Shown: positions 9,376 to 18,470, counted from the first letter of the stretch. The stretch: 64,000 bases of DNA from Rheinheimera sp. MM224 (GCF_947090785.1 NZ_OX352320.1:2170001-2234000); one strand, 5' to 3'. Numbers and translations are program-made. Notes: a model not told the origin generated them from the letters alone.

Positions 9376-11318
9376 GCCTGCACCTCCTGCTGCTGTTTAT
9401 TTGCTGTTTTACGATTCAGCCATGCGTTGACCAAAGCACGGTAGTTGTCGCGAATTTGTTGCTGCAACAGGGCATCGGTCAATTCACCAGCCAGCCAGGC
9501 CTGACTGGGTTTGGCAAAAATAGTGCGCCCTATAGCAAAACCTTTACACAGCGGGAAAGCGGCGCTGTCGGTAAAAGCCTGCATCAGCTCTGCTGCCGGA
9601 GCATCTAAACCCAGCAGGATCACACCACGGCAATGCGGCGCTTCACGCTTCACCAGCTCTGAAATTGCAGCCCATGAGCTTTTGCTTTGCGGTGGCAGTT
9701 TCCACCAGTCGGGCCGGATGCCACGCTGATAAATCAGCTCTAGTGCCCGCACTATGGTCTGATCGTCCTGCAGAGAACCGGCTGGTGGTATCACTTCGAT
9801 CAGCAATTCGTGGCCTGACACACAACAGGCGCGGTACAGCTCTTCCAGCTGTCTGGCCTGTTGCTGCCACAGCTCGGCCTCATCATCCGGGTGCATAAAC
9901 ACCAGACATTTGACGATATGCTGCTTTGGCCAACTGATAAGACGGGAACCAATAGAACGACCGCCTTCCAGTTCCAGCGGTCGTGAGGCTGGTACTTCGA
10001 CAGGGCGACCTATCCACCAGCCAGTTCCTGTAACATCGTTCAACGCATCCTGACCATAAGTATCATCAATCAATACACCAGCCTGTACTGGCCAGTTGGC
10101 TTCTGCCACTTCCTGCTGACAGGCGGCCAGTATCAGTTGTTTAAGTTTAGAGATCCGGCTTAAAGGCGCGCCCACAGCAGTGGCCATATCCACACATTGT
10201 TTACGGTGATCAAAAGCCAGAATACAGAGCTCGTTCCAGCTTTGTGGGTTGCGGGTAGTCACTCTGTGCAGGTAATTCAGTTCCGGGTCTAAATCCGGTC
10301 TTGGGATCGTGTGCTGATTAGCAAGATAATAATCCAGCTCTTCTGGTGTCGGCACCGCAGGAGCGCAGCCGTGGCGCGACACTACTAAAGCACCGCTGGC
10401 ATTGGCGTAAGCGCAGCAGCGCTCGTAGCTTTCACCTTTCAGCCAGCCGCGTAAAAAGCCAGACATAAAGGCATCACCGGCGCCTAATACGTTCAGTACT
10501 TCTACTCTTACGCCCTGACTGAAAAAGGCTGAATCCAGATCATCCGGAATTTGGGCTTCAAAAATGCTGCAGCCATCTGCACCGCGTTTCAGTACTATCA
10601 CTGCATCTGTGAGCTTTCGCAATGTGCGCAGACATTCAATGGTGTCCGTGCTGCCGCCTGCAATATGAATTTCTTCTTCAGTGCCAACAATCAAATCACA
10701 TAAAGGCACAATGGATTGCAAATGGGCGGTGACACTTTGGTTGGAAACAAAACGATTGTCGCCTTCGCCTAAAGCCGTTAAGCCCCAAAGCACAGGTCTG
10801 TAGTCGATATCCAAAATCACTTTGGTTTGATTTTTTCGGGCAAAGCTAATGGCATGACGGGCCACTTTATCGACATGAGCGGTAGAGAAGTGGGTGCCTG
10901 TGATCAGTAAAGCTTTGCTGGAGGCTATGTAGGCTTCATCAAAATCGCTGCAATCAATCGCCATATCGGCGCAGTCAGTGCGGTAAAACAGCAGTGGGAA
11001 CTGATCCTTGGTTTTAATAGATAAAATGGCCAGAGCCGTCAGGCGCTTAGGATCGGTCACCACATGGCTGGTATCACAACCGGCTTTTTGCAGCTCCTCA
11101 CGAATAAACTGACCAAATTGCTCATCACCCACCCTGGTCAGCATGGAGGCTTTCAGGCCCAAACGGGCTGCACCAAAGGCGATATTACAGGACGAGCCGC
11201 CCAAAGATTTAGCAAAAGAGCCAACATCCTGCAGCCGGTCGCCAATCTGCTGGCCGTATAAATCGACTGAAGCCCGGCCTAAACAAATCAGATCTAAAGT
11301 TTTAGTGAGGGTTTGCAT
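9372..11318 (-). CDS. iolC: 5-dehydro-2-deoxygluconokinase fused to DUF2090 domain
   Basis: The 648-residue protein has two domains. Residues 1-330 are a PfkB kinase: GRASVDLYGQQIGD near the start, GGSSCNIAFGAARLG, and the signature NVLGAGDAFMSGFL with catalytic Asp near 280. This is IolC, which phosphorylates 2-deoxy-5-keto-gluconate. Residues about 345-640 are a DUF2090 domain, an aldolase-like barrel (ILAFDHRKQ at its start) found fused to IolC in many proteobacteria and thought to perform or assist the following aldolase step. First gene of the minus-strand operon; the 200-base upstream region holds two palindromes and the divergent RpiR regulator. Confidence 0.93.
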   Translation of the reverse strand: MQTLTKTLDLICLGRASVDLYGQQIGDRLQDVGSFAKSLGGSSCNIAFGAARLGLKASMLTRVGDEQFGQFIREELQKAGCDTSHVVTDPKRLTALAILSIKTKDQFPLLFYRTDCADMAIDCSDFDEAYIASSKALLITGTHFSTAHVDKVARHAISFARKNQTKVILDIDYRPVLWGLTALGEGDNRFVSNQSVTAHLQSIVPLCDLIVGTEEEIHIAGGSTDTIECLRTLRKLTDAVIVLKRGADGCSIFEAQIPDDLDSAFFSQGVRVEVLNVLGAGDAFMSGFLRGWLKGESYERCCAYANASGALVVSRHGCAPAVPTPEELDYYLANQHTIPRPDLDPELNYLHRVTTRNPQSWNELCILAFDHRKQCVDMATAVGAPLSRISKLKQLILAACQQEVAEANWPVQAGVLIDDTYGQDALNDVTGTGWWIGRPVEVPASRPLELEGGRSIGSRLISWPKQHIVKCLVFMHPDDEAELWQQQARQLEELYRACCVSGHELLIEVIPPAGSLQDDQTIVRALELIYQRGIRPDWWKLPPQSKSSWAAISELVKREAPHCRGVILLGLDAPAAELMQAFTDSAAFPLCKGFAIGRTIFAKPSQAWLAGELTDALLQQQIRDNYRALVNAWLNRKTANKQQQEVQA

Positions 11319-11426
11319 TGCTGCCTTCGCTCCTTTGTTGTACTTGTACGGCGGAGGATGCCGGACTGTTGCAGGCTGGATCCTGTGCGCTGGAAATACG
11401 GTTCGATCAGTAAATGACCAGTGCAG

Positions 11427-11446
11427 AATAGAATGTATTTTCTATT
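11427..11446. promoter_or_regulatory. Candidate IolR operator 1 in the iol divergent promoter
   Basis: Inverted repeat AATAGAA - 6 bases - TTCTATT between iolC (minus) and the RpiR-type regulator (plus). Perfect 7-bp arms with AT-rich context. Binding by the neighbouring regulator is inferred from position only. Confidence 0.4.
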
Positions 11447-11459
11447 TATACAATAGTTG

Positions 11460-11476
11460 GAATATTTGTTTTATTC
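11460..11476. promoter_or_regulatory. Candidate IolR operator 2 in the iol divergent promoter
   Basis: Inverted repeat GAATA - 7 bases - TATTC, 14 bases after the first palindrome and 45 bases before the regulator start. Two sites sharing a GAAT/ATTC flavour suggest paired dimers, but the arms are short. Confidence 0.3.
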
Positions 11477-11520
11477 GGATACACTGATTGAGAGCTAAAG
11501 CTTAAAGGAATTAAAAGCGC

Positions 11521-12354
11521 ATGACATGCAGCACACAACAGCAGCTGGAACAACTGATTGAGCAGCGTTTTGTCACACTGAGCAACAGGTTGCAGCAGGT
11601 TGCCCGCTATTTGCTGGACCATCCGGATACAGTAGCTTTTGGTACCACAGCCACTATTGCCACCGGGGCTGGTGTGCATGCTTCGGCTTTGGTGCGTTTT
11701 GCCAATGCCTTTGGCTTTAGTGGTTTTTCCCAGATGCAGCAGTTGTTTAAAGACCGCCTGGTGCAAACTGGCCCTGACTACCAAAGCCGTATAGCTGCAG
11801 TAAAACAGGATGATTCAGTGCCGACTGATCAGGCAGGGTTGATGTATCTGCAACAAATCAGCGCGGCCAATGAAAGAGCTATGCAGCAACTGACTGAAGA
11901 GCTGGATCCGCAGTTATTAACCCAAGCCTGCGAGCTGTTGGCTCAGGCCCGCATTATCCATTTGCAGGGCGCACGCCGCGCTTATCCTGTGGCAAGTTAT
12001 GCCAGTTATCTGCTGAGTAATACCGGCCTTGCTGTGCAGTTATTGGATGGTGTGGGTTATATGCAACAGGCGGCCTTGAATTTAGTCACATCAGAGGATG
12101 TGATTTTGGCCATTAGTTTTGCACCTTACGCGCCGGAAACTCAGCTGGCGATTAACAGAGCCAATGCCGCAGGTGCCAAAGTGATAGTGATCACCGACAG
12201 CAGGTTAAGCCCTTTGGCTGCAGAGGCTGATGTCACTTTGCTGGTGCGTGAAGCCGAAGTGCATTCATTTCGCTCATTAAATGCCAGTATGAATTTAATT
12301 CAGGCGCTGGTGCTGGCACTTATTCACGATACTGAAGCTGTAACAGCAATATAG
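11521..12354 (+). CDS. RpiR-family transcriptional regulator (HTH + SIS), likely of inositol genes
   Basis: The 277-residue protein has an N-terminal HTH_6 domain (residues 1-80: LSNRLQQVARYLLDHPDTVAF, read as two parts of one helix set, then ASALVRFANAFGFSGFSQMQ) and a C-terminal SIS sugar-phosphate-binding domain (about 125-260: IHLQGARRAYPVASYASYL, LAISFAPYAPET). RpiR proteins sense phosphosugars, and one sub-branch (IolR) controls inositol genes in proteobacteria. It is divergent from iolC-iolD-iolA and followed 10 bases later by iolB, so control of the iol genes is the natural inference. Whether it represses or activates cannot be read from the sequence. Confidence 0.88.
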   Translation: MTCSTQQQLEQLIEQRFVTLSNRLQQVARYLLDHPDTVAFGTTATIATGAGVHASALVRFANAFGFSGFSQMQQLFKDRLVQTGPDYQSRIAAVKQDDSVPTDQAGLMYLQQISAANERAMQQLTEELDPQLLTQACELLAQARIIHLQGARRAYPVASYASYLLSNTGLAVQLLDGVGYMQQAALNLVTSEDVILAISFAPYAPETQLAINRANAAGAKVIVITDSRLSPLAAEADVTLLVREAEVHSFRSLNASMNLIQALVLALIHDTEAVTAI

Positions 12355-12364
12355 GGAGAGACAG

Positions 12365-13168
12365 ATGTCCTATTTACACCGTAAACCTCAGCTTGCTGAC
12401 AGCCTGGGCCGTATTCAGCATATAACGCCGGAAAATGCCAACTGGCAGTATGTAGGTTTTGAAGTGGTGGTGTTGGCACCGGGTGAATCACACTGTTATC
12501 AGACAGGGCAACAGGAGCTTTGCGCTGTGATTTTATCCGGCCAGGCAGATTTAGTCTCCTCAACCTTAAGTTTGAAAAATATCGGTGACCGGACTTCAGT
12601 GTTCGAACAAAAAGCCCCTTATGCTTTGTATTTACCGCCTGGTGACTGGCTGGAAATGACCGCTTTAACCAATCTGGAAGTGGCCTTGTGTAAAGCTCCG
12701 GCTAAAGGTGAGTTACAGGCCCGGTTAATTAAGCCATCAGACTGCGTCAGTGAAACCAGAGGGCAGGGCACTAATGAGCGGCAAATTTGCAATATTCTGT
12801 TTGGTAACTTACCTGCAGAACGTTTGCTTATTACTGAAGTGATTACGCCAGCCGGCCATTGGTCCAGTTATCCGCCGCATAAACACGACACAGACGCTTT
12901 ACCCAGCGAAAGTGCGCTGGAAGAAACCTATTACCATAAGCTGAACCCACAACAGGGTTTTGCTTTTCAGCGGGTTTACACAGACGACAGACGTATTGAT
13001 GAAACTATTTGTGTAGAGCACAACAGCGTGGTGCTGGTGCCTGAAGGATATCACCCGGTAGGTGCGCCTCATGGCTATCAGCTGTATTACTTAAATGTGA
13101 TGGCAGGACCAAAGCGGCAGTGGGTGTTTCATAACGACCCACAACACGAATGGATTATTAAAAAATGA
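12365..13168 (+). CDS. iolB: 5-deoxy-glucuronate isomerase
   Basis: The 267-residue protein matches IolB in length and layout, a bicupin. The second cupin shows the metal site PPHKHD (about 171-176), then EETYYHKL and VPEGYHPVGAPHGYQLYYLN. IolB converts 5-deoxy-glucuronate to 2-deoxy-5-keto-gluconate, the substrate of IolC. GGGAG lies just before the ATG, and the gene follows the regulator by 10 bases, so they are one transcript. iolE and iolG are absent from this cluster. Confidence 0.95.
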   Translation: MSYLHRKPQLADSLGRIQHITPENANWQYVGFEVVVLAPGESHCYQTGQQELCAVILSGQADLVSSTLSLKNIGDRTSVFEQKAPYALYLPPGDWLEMTALTNLEVALCKAPAKGELQARLIKPSDCVSETRGQGTNERQICNILFGNLPAERLLITEVITPAGHWSSYPPHKHDTDALPSESALEETYYHKLNPQQGFAFQRVYTDDRRIDETICVEHNSVVLVPEGYHPVGAPHGYQLYYLNVMAGPKRQWVFHNDPQHEWIIKK

Positions 13169-13192
13169 TCTGGCACAGAGCCAGAAATGTAG

Positions 13193-13217
13193 GGGCGGGG
13201 TTTATCCCCGCCCTTTT
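13193..13217. terminator. Rho-independent terminator after iolB
   Basis: GGGCGGGG (13193-13200), 5-base loop, CCCCGCCC (13206-13213), then TTTT. It separates iolB from the converging lacI gene. Confidence 0.85.
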
Positions 13218-13226
13218 GTTGCAGCG

Positions 13227-14267
13227 TCAGCTACGCAGGTTAGATGGTGCGCTGGTGGAATCGCGCACTACTAATTCGCAATCATAAATATTGCTTTGAT
13301 CTTCGGGTGTCAGCGCCTCCGGCATAGGTTTACCTTTGAGCTTATTAATCAGCATCAAAGCTGCGCGGTAGCCAATGGTGGCTATAGGTTGGCGCATAGT
13401 GGTCAGATTTGGCCAGACTTTAGTGGTCAATGAAATGTCATCAATGCCACAAATCGACAACTCGTCCGGCACCTTAATGCCTCTGCTGTGCGCTTCATAC
13501 AATACACCTGCTGCCATTTCATCATTGGCCGCCAGAATAGCAGTAGGACGTGGATTTTTGCTGAGTAAGGTCGCTGCTGCATCTATACCGGACTGATAAG
13601 TGTAATAACCTTGCACTATCAGCGCTTCATTGACTGGTAAACCCTGATCGGCAAAAGCTTTACGAAAACCTGTTTCAACACGGCGGCTGGATTCCTGATC
13701 CGGATGGCCTAATACAAAAGCTATGTCTTTATGGCGCAGGCGCAGCAGGTAATTGGTCATTTCGCAGGCGGCTTTTACGCCGTTAAAACCTACACTGTCG
13801 CCACAACCCTGATTTTTTGGACCTATACGCATATAACAGACCTTTTTACGGTCCAGCATATCCAGCAAATCCTGCTTATCGCTCAGAGGAGGCACTAAAA
13901 TCAGGCCGTCAGCCAGGGTGTTATCAATAAACTCTTCAATTTCATTGACCAAGCCAGGTGCACGGTAGCGGCAATCGTATAAAAACAAGCCCATATGCTC
14001 TTCGCTGCAGCACTGCAAAATGCCTTTTTGCAGTTTCTGCAAATAGCCAGGACTAGGATTGTCTGCCAGCAGGGCGATAAACAAAGAGCGGTTTTTAGCC
14101 AGCGCCATGCCCAGCGGATTGCGCTTAAAACCTAACTGATTAATAACAGCCATCACTTTGTCGCGGGTTTCGACCGAGACATTGATCTCGTTATTGATCA
14201 CCCTGGACACAGTTTTTTTCGAGACGCCAGCAAAGCGGGCTACATCGTTGATGGTGACTGAAGACAT
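13227..14267 (-). CDS. LacI-family regulator, probable repressor of the glucuronide regulon
   Basis: The 346-residue form starting at 14267 is preferred because it begins with a canonical LacI headpiece (TINDVARFAGVSKKTVSRVI) with only three residues before it; the longer frame adds 14 unrelated residues. The periplasmic-binding-protein-like effector domain spans about 60-340 (FIALLADNPSPGYLQKLQ, ILAANDEMAAGVLYEA, ISICGIDDISLTTKVWP-like end). It stands divergent from uxaC with a 38-bp perfect palindrome between them, so it is the best candidate to bind TGACACCGGTGTCA here and at the other four sites. Whether the inducer is a hexuronate or a pathway intermediate is unknown. The headpiece differs from its paralogue at 52988, matching their different operators. 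Confidence 0.88.
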   Translation of the reverse strand: MSSVTINDVARFAGVSKKTVSRVINNEINVSVETRDKVMAVINQLGFKRNPLGMALAKNRSLFIALLADNPSPGYLQKLQKGILQCCSEEHMGLFLYDCRYRAPGLVNEIEEFIDNTLADGLILVPPLSDKQDLLDMLDRKKVCYMRIGPKNQGCGDSVGFNGVKAACEMTNYLLRLRHKDIAFVLGHPDQESSRRVETGFRKAFADQGLPVNEALIVQGYYTYQSGIDAAATLLSKNPRPTAILAANDEMAAGVLYEAHSRGIKVPDELSICGIDDISLTTKVWPNLTTMRQPIATIGYRAALMLINKLKGKPMPEALTPEDQSNIYDCELVVRDSTSAPSNLRS

Positions 14268-14393
14268 TATTCTGGGATACCCCTTAACAGGAAAATCAAC
14301 AAGGTTCACAAAAAATCATACTAGCGGACGGCAGTATATCTGAACAGTGTTGCATTTGTTTTCTGGCTTATTGTTTTTGTTACTGAATTTATA

Positions 14394-14435
14394 CCTATAA
14401 TGCAAATTGACACCGGTGTCAATTTGCATTATAAA
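14394..14435. promoter_or_regulatory. 38-bp perfect palindrome: operator and symmetric divergent promoters (lacI / uxaC)
   Basis: Bases 14396-14433 read identically on both strands, with TGACACCGGTGTCA at the centre. Each strand contains TTGACA, 17 bases, then a -10: TATAAA (14430-14435) toward uxaC and TATAGG (14399-14394) toward lacI. One operator therefore covers both -35 boxes. The promoter roles are inferred from match and spacing. Confidence 0.8.
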
Positions 14436-14529
14436 TTCTGCCAACAGTCGCAGTACTTCATTTTCAGAGCCATGAATGGGGTACTGTTGATTTCCTTTTA
14501 TTTGTCCAAGCTCAGGGGCCTGCGGATTT

Positions 14530-15945
14530 ATGCCTGCCAAACTTCATTTGCATCCGGATCGTTTGTTTTCGAGTCACAGTGTTGAACGTGATATAGCCAG
14601 GCGTTTGTATCAGCAGGTAGCGGATTTGCCTATTGTCAGCCCGCACGGTCACACAGATCCGGCCTGGTTTGCATTAAATCAGCCCTTTGAGAATCCAACC
14701 GAACTGCTCATTAAGCCGGACCATTATGTATTTCGCATGCTGTACAGTCAGGGCATCAGCCTGGAACAATTGGGCTTACGTCGTCGTGATGGCTTACCAG
14801 TAGAGCAGGACCCGGAAAAAATCTGGCAGATTTTTGCGGAGTATTTCCCGTTATTTCATGGCACACCGTCCAGCTTGTGGCTGAATCACACTTTTGTGAA
14901 TACTTTTGGGATTGACGTCAAATTAAACAAACAAACGGCCAGCCATTATTATCAGGTGATTAACGATGCACTGCATACAGCGGACTTTTTACCACGCCGC
15001 TTATTTGAGCGTTACAACATTGAAGTGATAGCCACTACTGAATGCGCCACAGACGATTTGGCGTATCACCAACAAATCAAAGCATCAGGCTGGCAGGGCA
15101 AAGTGATCACTGCCTTCAGGCCAGATGGTGTGATCGACCCTGAACACGAACAGTTTCAAAGCCGGCTGACGAAACTGAGTCAAATCACAGACTTGGATTG
15201 CCGTAATTACGATCAGTATATTGCTGCTTTACGTCAGCGCCGCGCGTTCTTTAAAGAGATGGGCGCAACCTCGACAGACCACGGCCACCCAACAGCTCAG
15301 ACAGCTGATTTAACTGACGCAGAAGCCCGTAGCTTATTCGACCGCATCATTAAAGCTGATGTCAGCGCTGCAGATGCCGAACTATTCCGTGCTCATATGC
15401 TGGTGAAAATGGCGGAGATGTCGCTGGACGATGGCCTGGTGATGCAGCTGCACCCGGGATCATTTCGTAATCATAATGATCAGCTATTCCGCTTATTTGG
15501 TCGTGACAAAGGCGCTGATATTCCGCTGAGTATCGAATATGTGAAAGCGCTAAAGCCTTTACTGGATAAATTCGGTACTTCGAAAGACTTAAGCCTGATT
15601 TTATTTACGCTGGATGAGACCACCTACAGCCGCGAGCTGGCGCCTTTGGCCGGGCATTATCCTTGCCTGAAACTGGGCCCTGCCTGGTGGTTCCATGACA
15701 GTCCTGAAGGCATGATCAGATTCCGCCGTCAGACTACTGAAACTGCTGGTTTTTATAATACGGTTGGTTTTAATGACGACACCCGTGCCTTTTTATCTAT
15801 TCCGGCGCGACATGACGTAGCGCGGCGGATGGATGCTGTTTATCTGGCAGAGTTAGTAGCCCGGCATATGCTGGATGAAGAAGATGCAGCCGTGATTGCC
15901 AGAGATCTGGCATACGGCCTGGCGAAAAAAGCTTATCAATTGTAA
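14530..15945 (+). CDS. uxaC: Glucuronate (uronate) isomerase
   Basis: The 471-residue protein has the usual UxaC length and an amidohydrolase-like barrel. Near the start is the metal motif IVSPHGHTDPAWF (HxH at about 37-39), and later motifs include DTADFLPRRLFERYNIEVIA-like text around 150 and LHPGSFRNHN near 320. UxaC interconverts glucuronate with fructuronate and galacturonate with tagaturonate in the cytoplasm. It is the first gene of uxaC-uxuB-thuA, directly downstream of the palindromic operator; 11 bases separate it from uxuB. With UxuB next door and ManD at 35269, the glucuronate branch is the likely one. Confidence 0.95.
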   Translation: MPAKLHLHPDRLFSSHSVERDIARRLYQQVADLPIVSPHGHTDPAWFALNQPFENPTELLIKPDHYVFRMLYSQGISLEQLGLRRRDGLPVEQDPEKIWQIFAEYFPLFHGTPSSLWLNHTFVNTFGIDVKLNKQTASHYYQVINDALHTADFLPRRLFERYNIEVIATTECATDDLAYHQQIKASGWQGKVITAFRPDGVIDPEHEQFQSRLTKLSQITDLDCRNYDQYIAALRQRRAFFKEMGATSTDHGHPTAQTADLTDAEARSLFDRIIKADVSAADAELFRAHMLVKMAEMSLDDGLVMQLHPGSFRNHNDQLFRLFGRDKGADIPLSIEYVKALKPLLDKFGTSKDLSLILFTLDETTYSRELAPLAGHYPCLKLGPAWWFHDSPEGMIRFRRQTTETAGFYNTVGFNDDTRAFLSIPARHDVARRMDAVYLAELVARHMLDEEDAAVIARDLAYGLAKKAYQL

Positions 15946-15956
15946 GGGGTAACAGC

Positions 15957-17519
15957 GTGACTGAACCTGCAGTAACTTATCCACTTTTATCAGCCGCTAC
16001 TTGCCCGCAGCAGGTCGCGTCTGAGCGTGACAGCATCATACGTATAGTGCATTTAGGCATAGGGGCTTTTCACCGCGCCCATCAGGCTTTTTACACTGAG
16101 CAAGTGATGCAATTGACAGCGCAGCGCGACTGGATGATTGCCGGTGTGTCGTTACGATCAAGCGCTGTGGCAAATCAGCTTAACCCGCAACAAGGGCTTT
16201 ATACGCTGGTGACGACTTCTGCAGCAGGCACAGAGCAACAACTGATTCAGTCTGTTGCCAAAGTACTGGTTGCGCCACAAAACCCGCAGGCGGTGATTGA
16301 ACTGATGGCCTCGCCTGAAGTAGCTATCTATTCGCTCACTGTCACGGAAAAAGGCTACTGCCAGAATACGGCGACTGGAGATCTCGATTTAACTTTGGCT
16401 GATATTCAGCACGATTTAACCCATTTAGCGACTCCGAAAACGGCCATAGGTTATCTGGTGGCGGCATTGCTGCAGCGTTTTATCCGTAAGCTAAAACCTG
16501 TGACTGTTATCAGCTGCGACAATATTTCTCAAAACGGCAAAACTCTGGCGCGGCTGGTTCAGCAGTTTGCGGCGAAGATAGACGCAGAACTTGCACAGTG
16601 GATTAAAAGCCAGATCGCTTTTCCGGATTCGATGGTCGACCGTATAGTGCCAGCCACTACAGAGCAGGATATTCTTGCTCTGGCTGCTGACACTGGCTAT
16701 CTGGATCAGGCCATGGTGAAAACCGAAAGCTACAGCCAGTGGGTGCTTGAAGATCATTTTTCGTCAGAGCGGCCTGCATGGGAAAAAGCCGGAGTGATGC
16801 TGGTGAAAGAGGTCGCACCTTTTGAGCAGGCAAAACTGCGCTTACTGAATGGCGCCCATTCAGCTTTGGCTTATTTGGGTGCTGTTGCAGGTTACAGTTA
16901 TGTGCATCAGGTGGTGGCCGACCCGGTATTTTTGCGTTATCTGCGCCATTTAATGCGCAACGAGCTGATGCCAACTTTACAGGCGCCAGAAGGGCTGGAT
17001 TTAGCCGCTTATATCGATGCCTTGTTAAAGCGGTTTGCCAATCCGGCTTTAATGCATCGCACTATGCAAATTGTGATGGATGGCTCACAAAAAATTCCAC
17101 CGCGTTTATTAGCTGCGGCGCAAATCAGGCTGGATAAGGGCCAGAGCCTGGATGCTATTTGCTTTGCTGTGGCGGGCTGGTTGCGCTTTAGCATGGGTTT
17201 TGATGCAAAAGGCGATACGCTGGAAGTTTCTGATCCGCTGGCTGAGCTGTTGATGCAAATCCGGCTGGAGCACTGGGATCATATAGATGAGCTTGTGGGC
17301 CAATACCTGGCGGTGAGCCAGGTGTTTCCGGCTGCATTAAGCGCATCAGCGCTGTTTCGCAACAGGCTGACCTATTGGTTGAGTTATATTCTCGCCAACG
17401 GCGTGCCTACCGCCTTGCAAAGTTTATTATTGGAAGTTCAGGATTATTCAGCGGCGCCGCGCCTTGCTTCAGAGCTGGCTTCAGATCTGGTATCAGCGCG
17501 CGTCGGGAGAGCAAAATGA
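15957..17519 (+). CDS. uxuB: Fructuronate reductase / D-mannonate oxidoreductase
   Basis: The 520-residue product belongs to the long-chain mannitol dehydrogenase family: Rossmann region IVHLGIGAFHRAHQAFYTEQ, SLTVTEKGYC near 125, and the catalytic-lysine region (KLRLLNGAHSALAYLG, about 285-300). It reduces fructuronate to D-mannonate with NADH. The start is GTG 15957, preceded by AAGGGG at good spacing. Its stop overlaps the thuA-like start (ATGA). Tagaturonate reductase (UxaB) or mannitol dehydrogenase are alternatives, but UxaC upstream and ManD elsewhere in the window favour UxuB. Confidence 0.9.
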   Translation: MTEPAVTYPLLSAATCPQQVASERDSIIRIVHLGIGAFHRAHQAFYTEQVMQLTAQRDWMIAGVSLRSSAVANQLNPQQGLYTLVTTSAAGTEQQLIQSVAKVLVAPQNPQAVIELMASPEVAIYSLTVTEKGYCQNTATGDLDLTLADIQHDLTHLATPKTAIGYLVAALLQRFIRKLKPVTVISCDNISQNGKTLARLVQQFAAKIDAELAQWIKSQIAFPDSMVDRIVPATTEQDILALAADTGYLDQAMVKTESYSQWVLEDHFSSERPAWEKAGVMLVKEVAPFEQAKLRLLNGAHSALAYLGAVAGYSYVHQVVADPVFLRYLRHLMRNELMPTLQAPEGLDLAAYIDALLKRFANPALMHRTMQIVMDGSQKIPPRLLAAAQIRLDKGQSLDAICFAVAGWLRFSMGFDAKGDTLEVSDPLAELLMQIRLEHWDHIDELVGQYLAVSQVFPAALSASALFRNRLTYWLSYILANGVPTALQSLLLEVQDYSAAPRLASELASDLVSARVGRAK

Positions 17520-18316
17520 TTAAAGTCACAGTCTGGAATGAATGCCGCCACGAAAAAGAAGATGCGGACGTGCAGGAAGTGTATCCGGAAACCATAGGCG
17601 GCTGTATCGTCAACCAGTTGAAACCTTTTGGTTTTGATTTGACTTTGGCGACTTTAGACGACCCTGAACAGGGCTGGCCAGTTGAACGTATTGCCGAAAC
17701 CGAAGTGGCTATCTGGTGGGGACACAGATACCACGACGAGCTGGATGATGCGTTAATCGACAAATTGCAGGCGAGGGTACTGGCTGGTATGGGCCTGATA
17801 GTTCTTCACAGTGGTCATCACGCTAAACTCTTTAAACGCCTGATGGGCACCAGCTGTAATTTAAGCTGGCGTGAAGCCGAAGGTGGCGAGCGGGAGCGGG
17901 TCTGGTGTTTAAAACCAGCTCATCCTATTGCCTACAACATTCCGCCGCAAATCGAGCTGCCGCAGTCAGAAATGTACGGTGAACCTTTTGATATCCCTGA
18001 CCCGGACGAGCTGATTTTTAACTCCTGGTATCAGGGCGGTGAAGTACTGCGCAGCGGTTGTACCTTCACCCGTGGCCGTGGCCGGATTTTCTTTTTTGCG
18101 CCAGGCCATGAAACCTTTCCTATCTATCGCAACGAACATATCACGCAAATTCTGGCCAATGCCATTCAATGGGCACACCAACCGCACACCAGCGGCTGGA
18201 TGATGGGCAACTGGGGACGACCAGTGCCGCTGGAAGAGGGTGCACCAAAACAAACCTACTTTAAAAAGCCACGCAAACTGATGTTGGCGGAGAAGGCTGC
18301 GAAGAAGGATAAATAA
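17516..18316 (+). CDS. ThuA-like protein (trehalose-utilization family)
   Basis: ATG 17516 overlaps the uxuB stop and has GGGAGA before it, so the 266-residue form is preferred over the longer open frame inside uxuB. The whole protein is a ThuA domain with a class-I-glutamine-amidotransferase-like fold: IKVTVWNECRHEKED at the start, EVAIWWGHRYHDEL, VLHSGHHAKLFKRLMG and IFFFAPGHETFPIY near the end. ThuA works with the oxidoreductase ThuB and the ThuEFGK ABC transporter on trehalose-type disaccharides in rhizobia through 3-keto sugars. Here it sits in the hexuronate operon, while a ThuB-like gene and a sugar ABC operon at 25455-31075 share its operator. That suggests a modified glycoside intermediate; the substrate is unknown. 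Confidence 0.82.
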   Translation: MIKVTVWNECRHEKEDADVQEVYPETIGGCIVNQLKPFGFDLTLATLDDPEQGWPVERIAETEVAIWWGHRYHDELDDALIDKLQARVLAGMGLIVLHSGHHAKLFKRLMGTSCNLSWREAEGGERERVWCLKPAHPIAYNIPPQIELPQSEMYGEPFDIPDPDELIFNSWYQGGEVLRSGCTFTRGRGRIFFFAPGHETFPIYRNEHITQILANAIQWAHQPHTSGWMMGNWGRPVPLEEGAPKQTYFKKPRKLMLAEKAAKKDK

Positions 18317-18332
18317 ACTATTTTCATTGAAC

Positions 18333-18356
18333 AAAAGGGCCATAAGGCCCTTTTTT
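18333..18356 (+). terminator. Rho-independent terminator after the uxaC operon
   Basis: AAAAGGGCC, 4-base loop (ATAA), GGCCCTTTTTT. Strong stem and T-tract 17 bases after the thuA-like stop. Confidence 0.9.
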
Positions 18357-18431
18357 GTTGGGCTTCAGAAAACCATCTATGATTAACAGAACTAGTTTGG
18401 AGTTATTGGGGTTGTTGATTCTTTCTGTTTG

Positions 18432-18446
18432 GGGTTACTATAACCC
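18432..18446. promoter_or_regulatory. Possible HicAB autoregulatory operator
   Basis: Inverted repeat GGGTTA - 3 bases - TAACCC, 25 bases before the hicA start. HicB antitoxins with ribbon-helix-helix domains commonly repress their own operon at such sites; this is inferred from position. Confidence 0.35.
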
Positions 18447-18470
18447 TGTCATCATTAAAGGATGAGCCTG

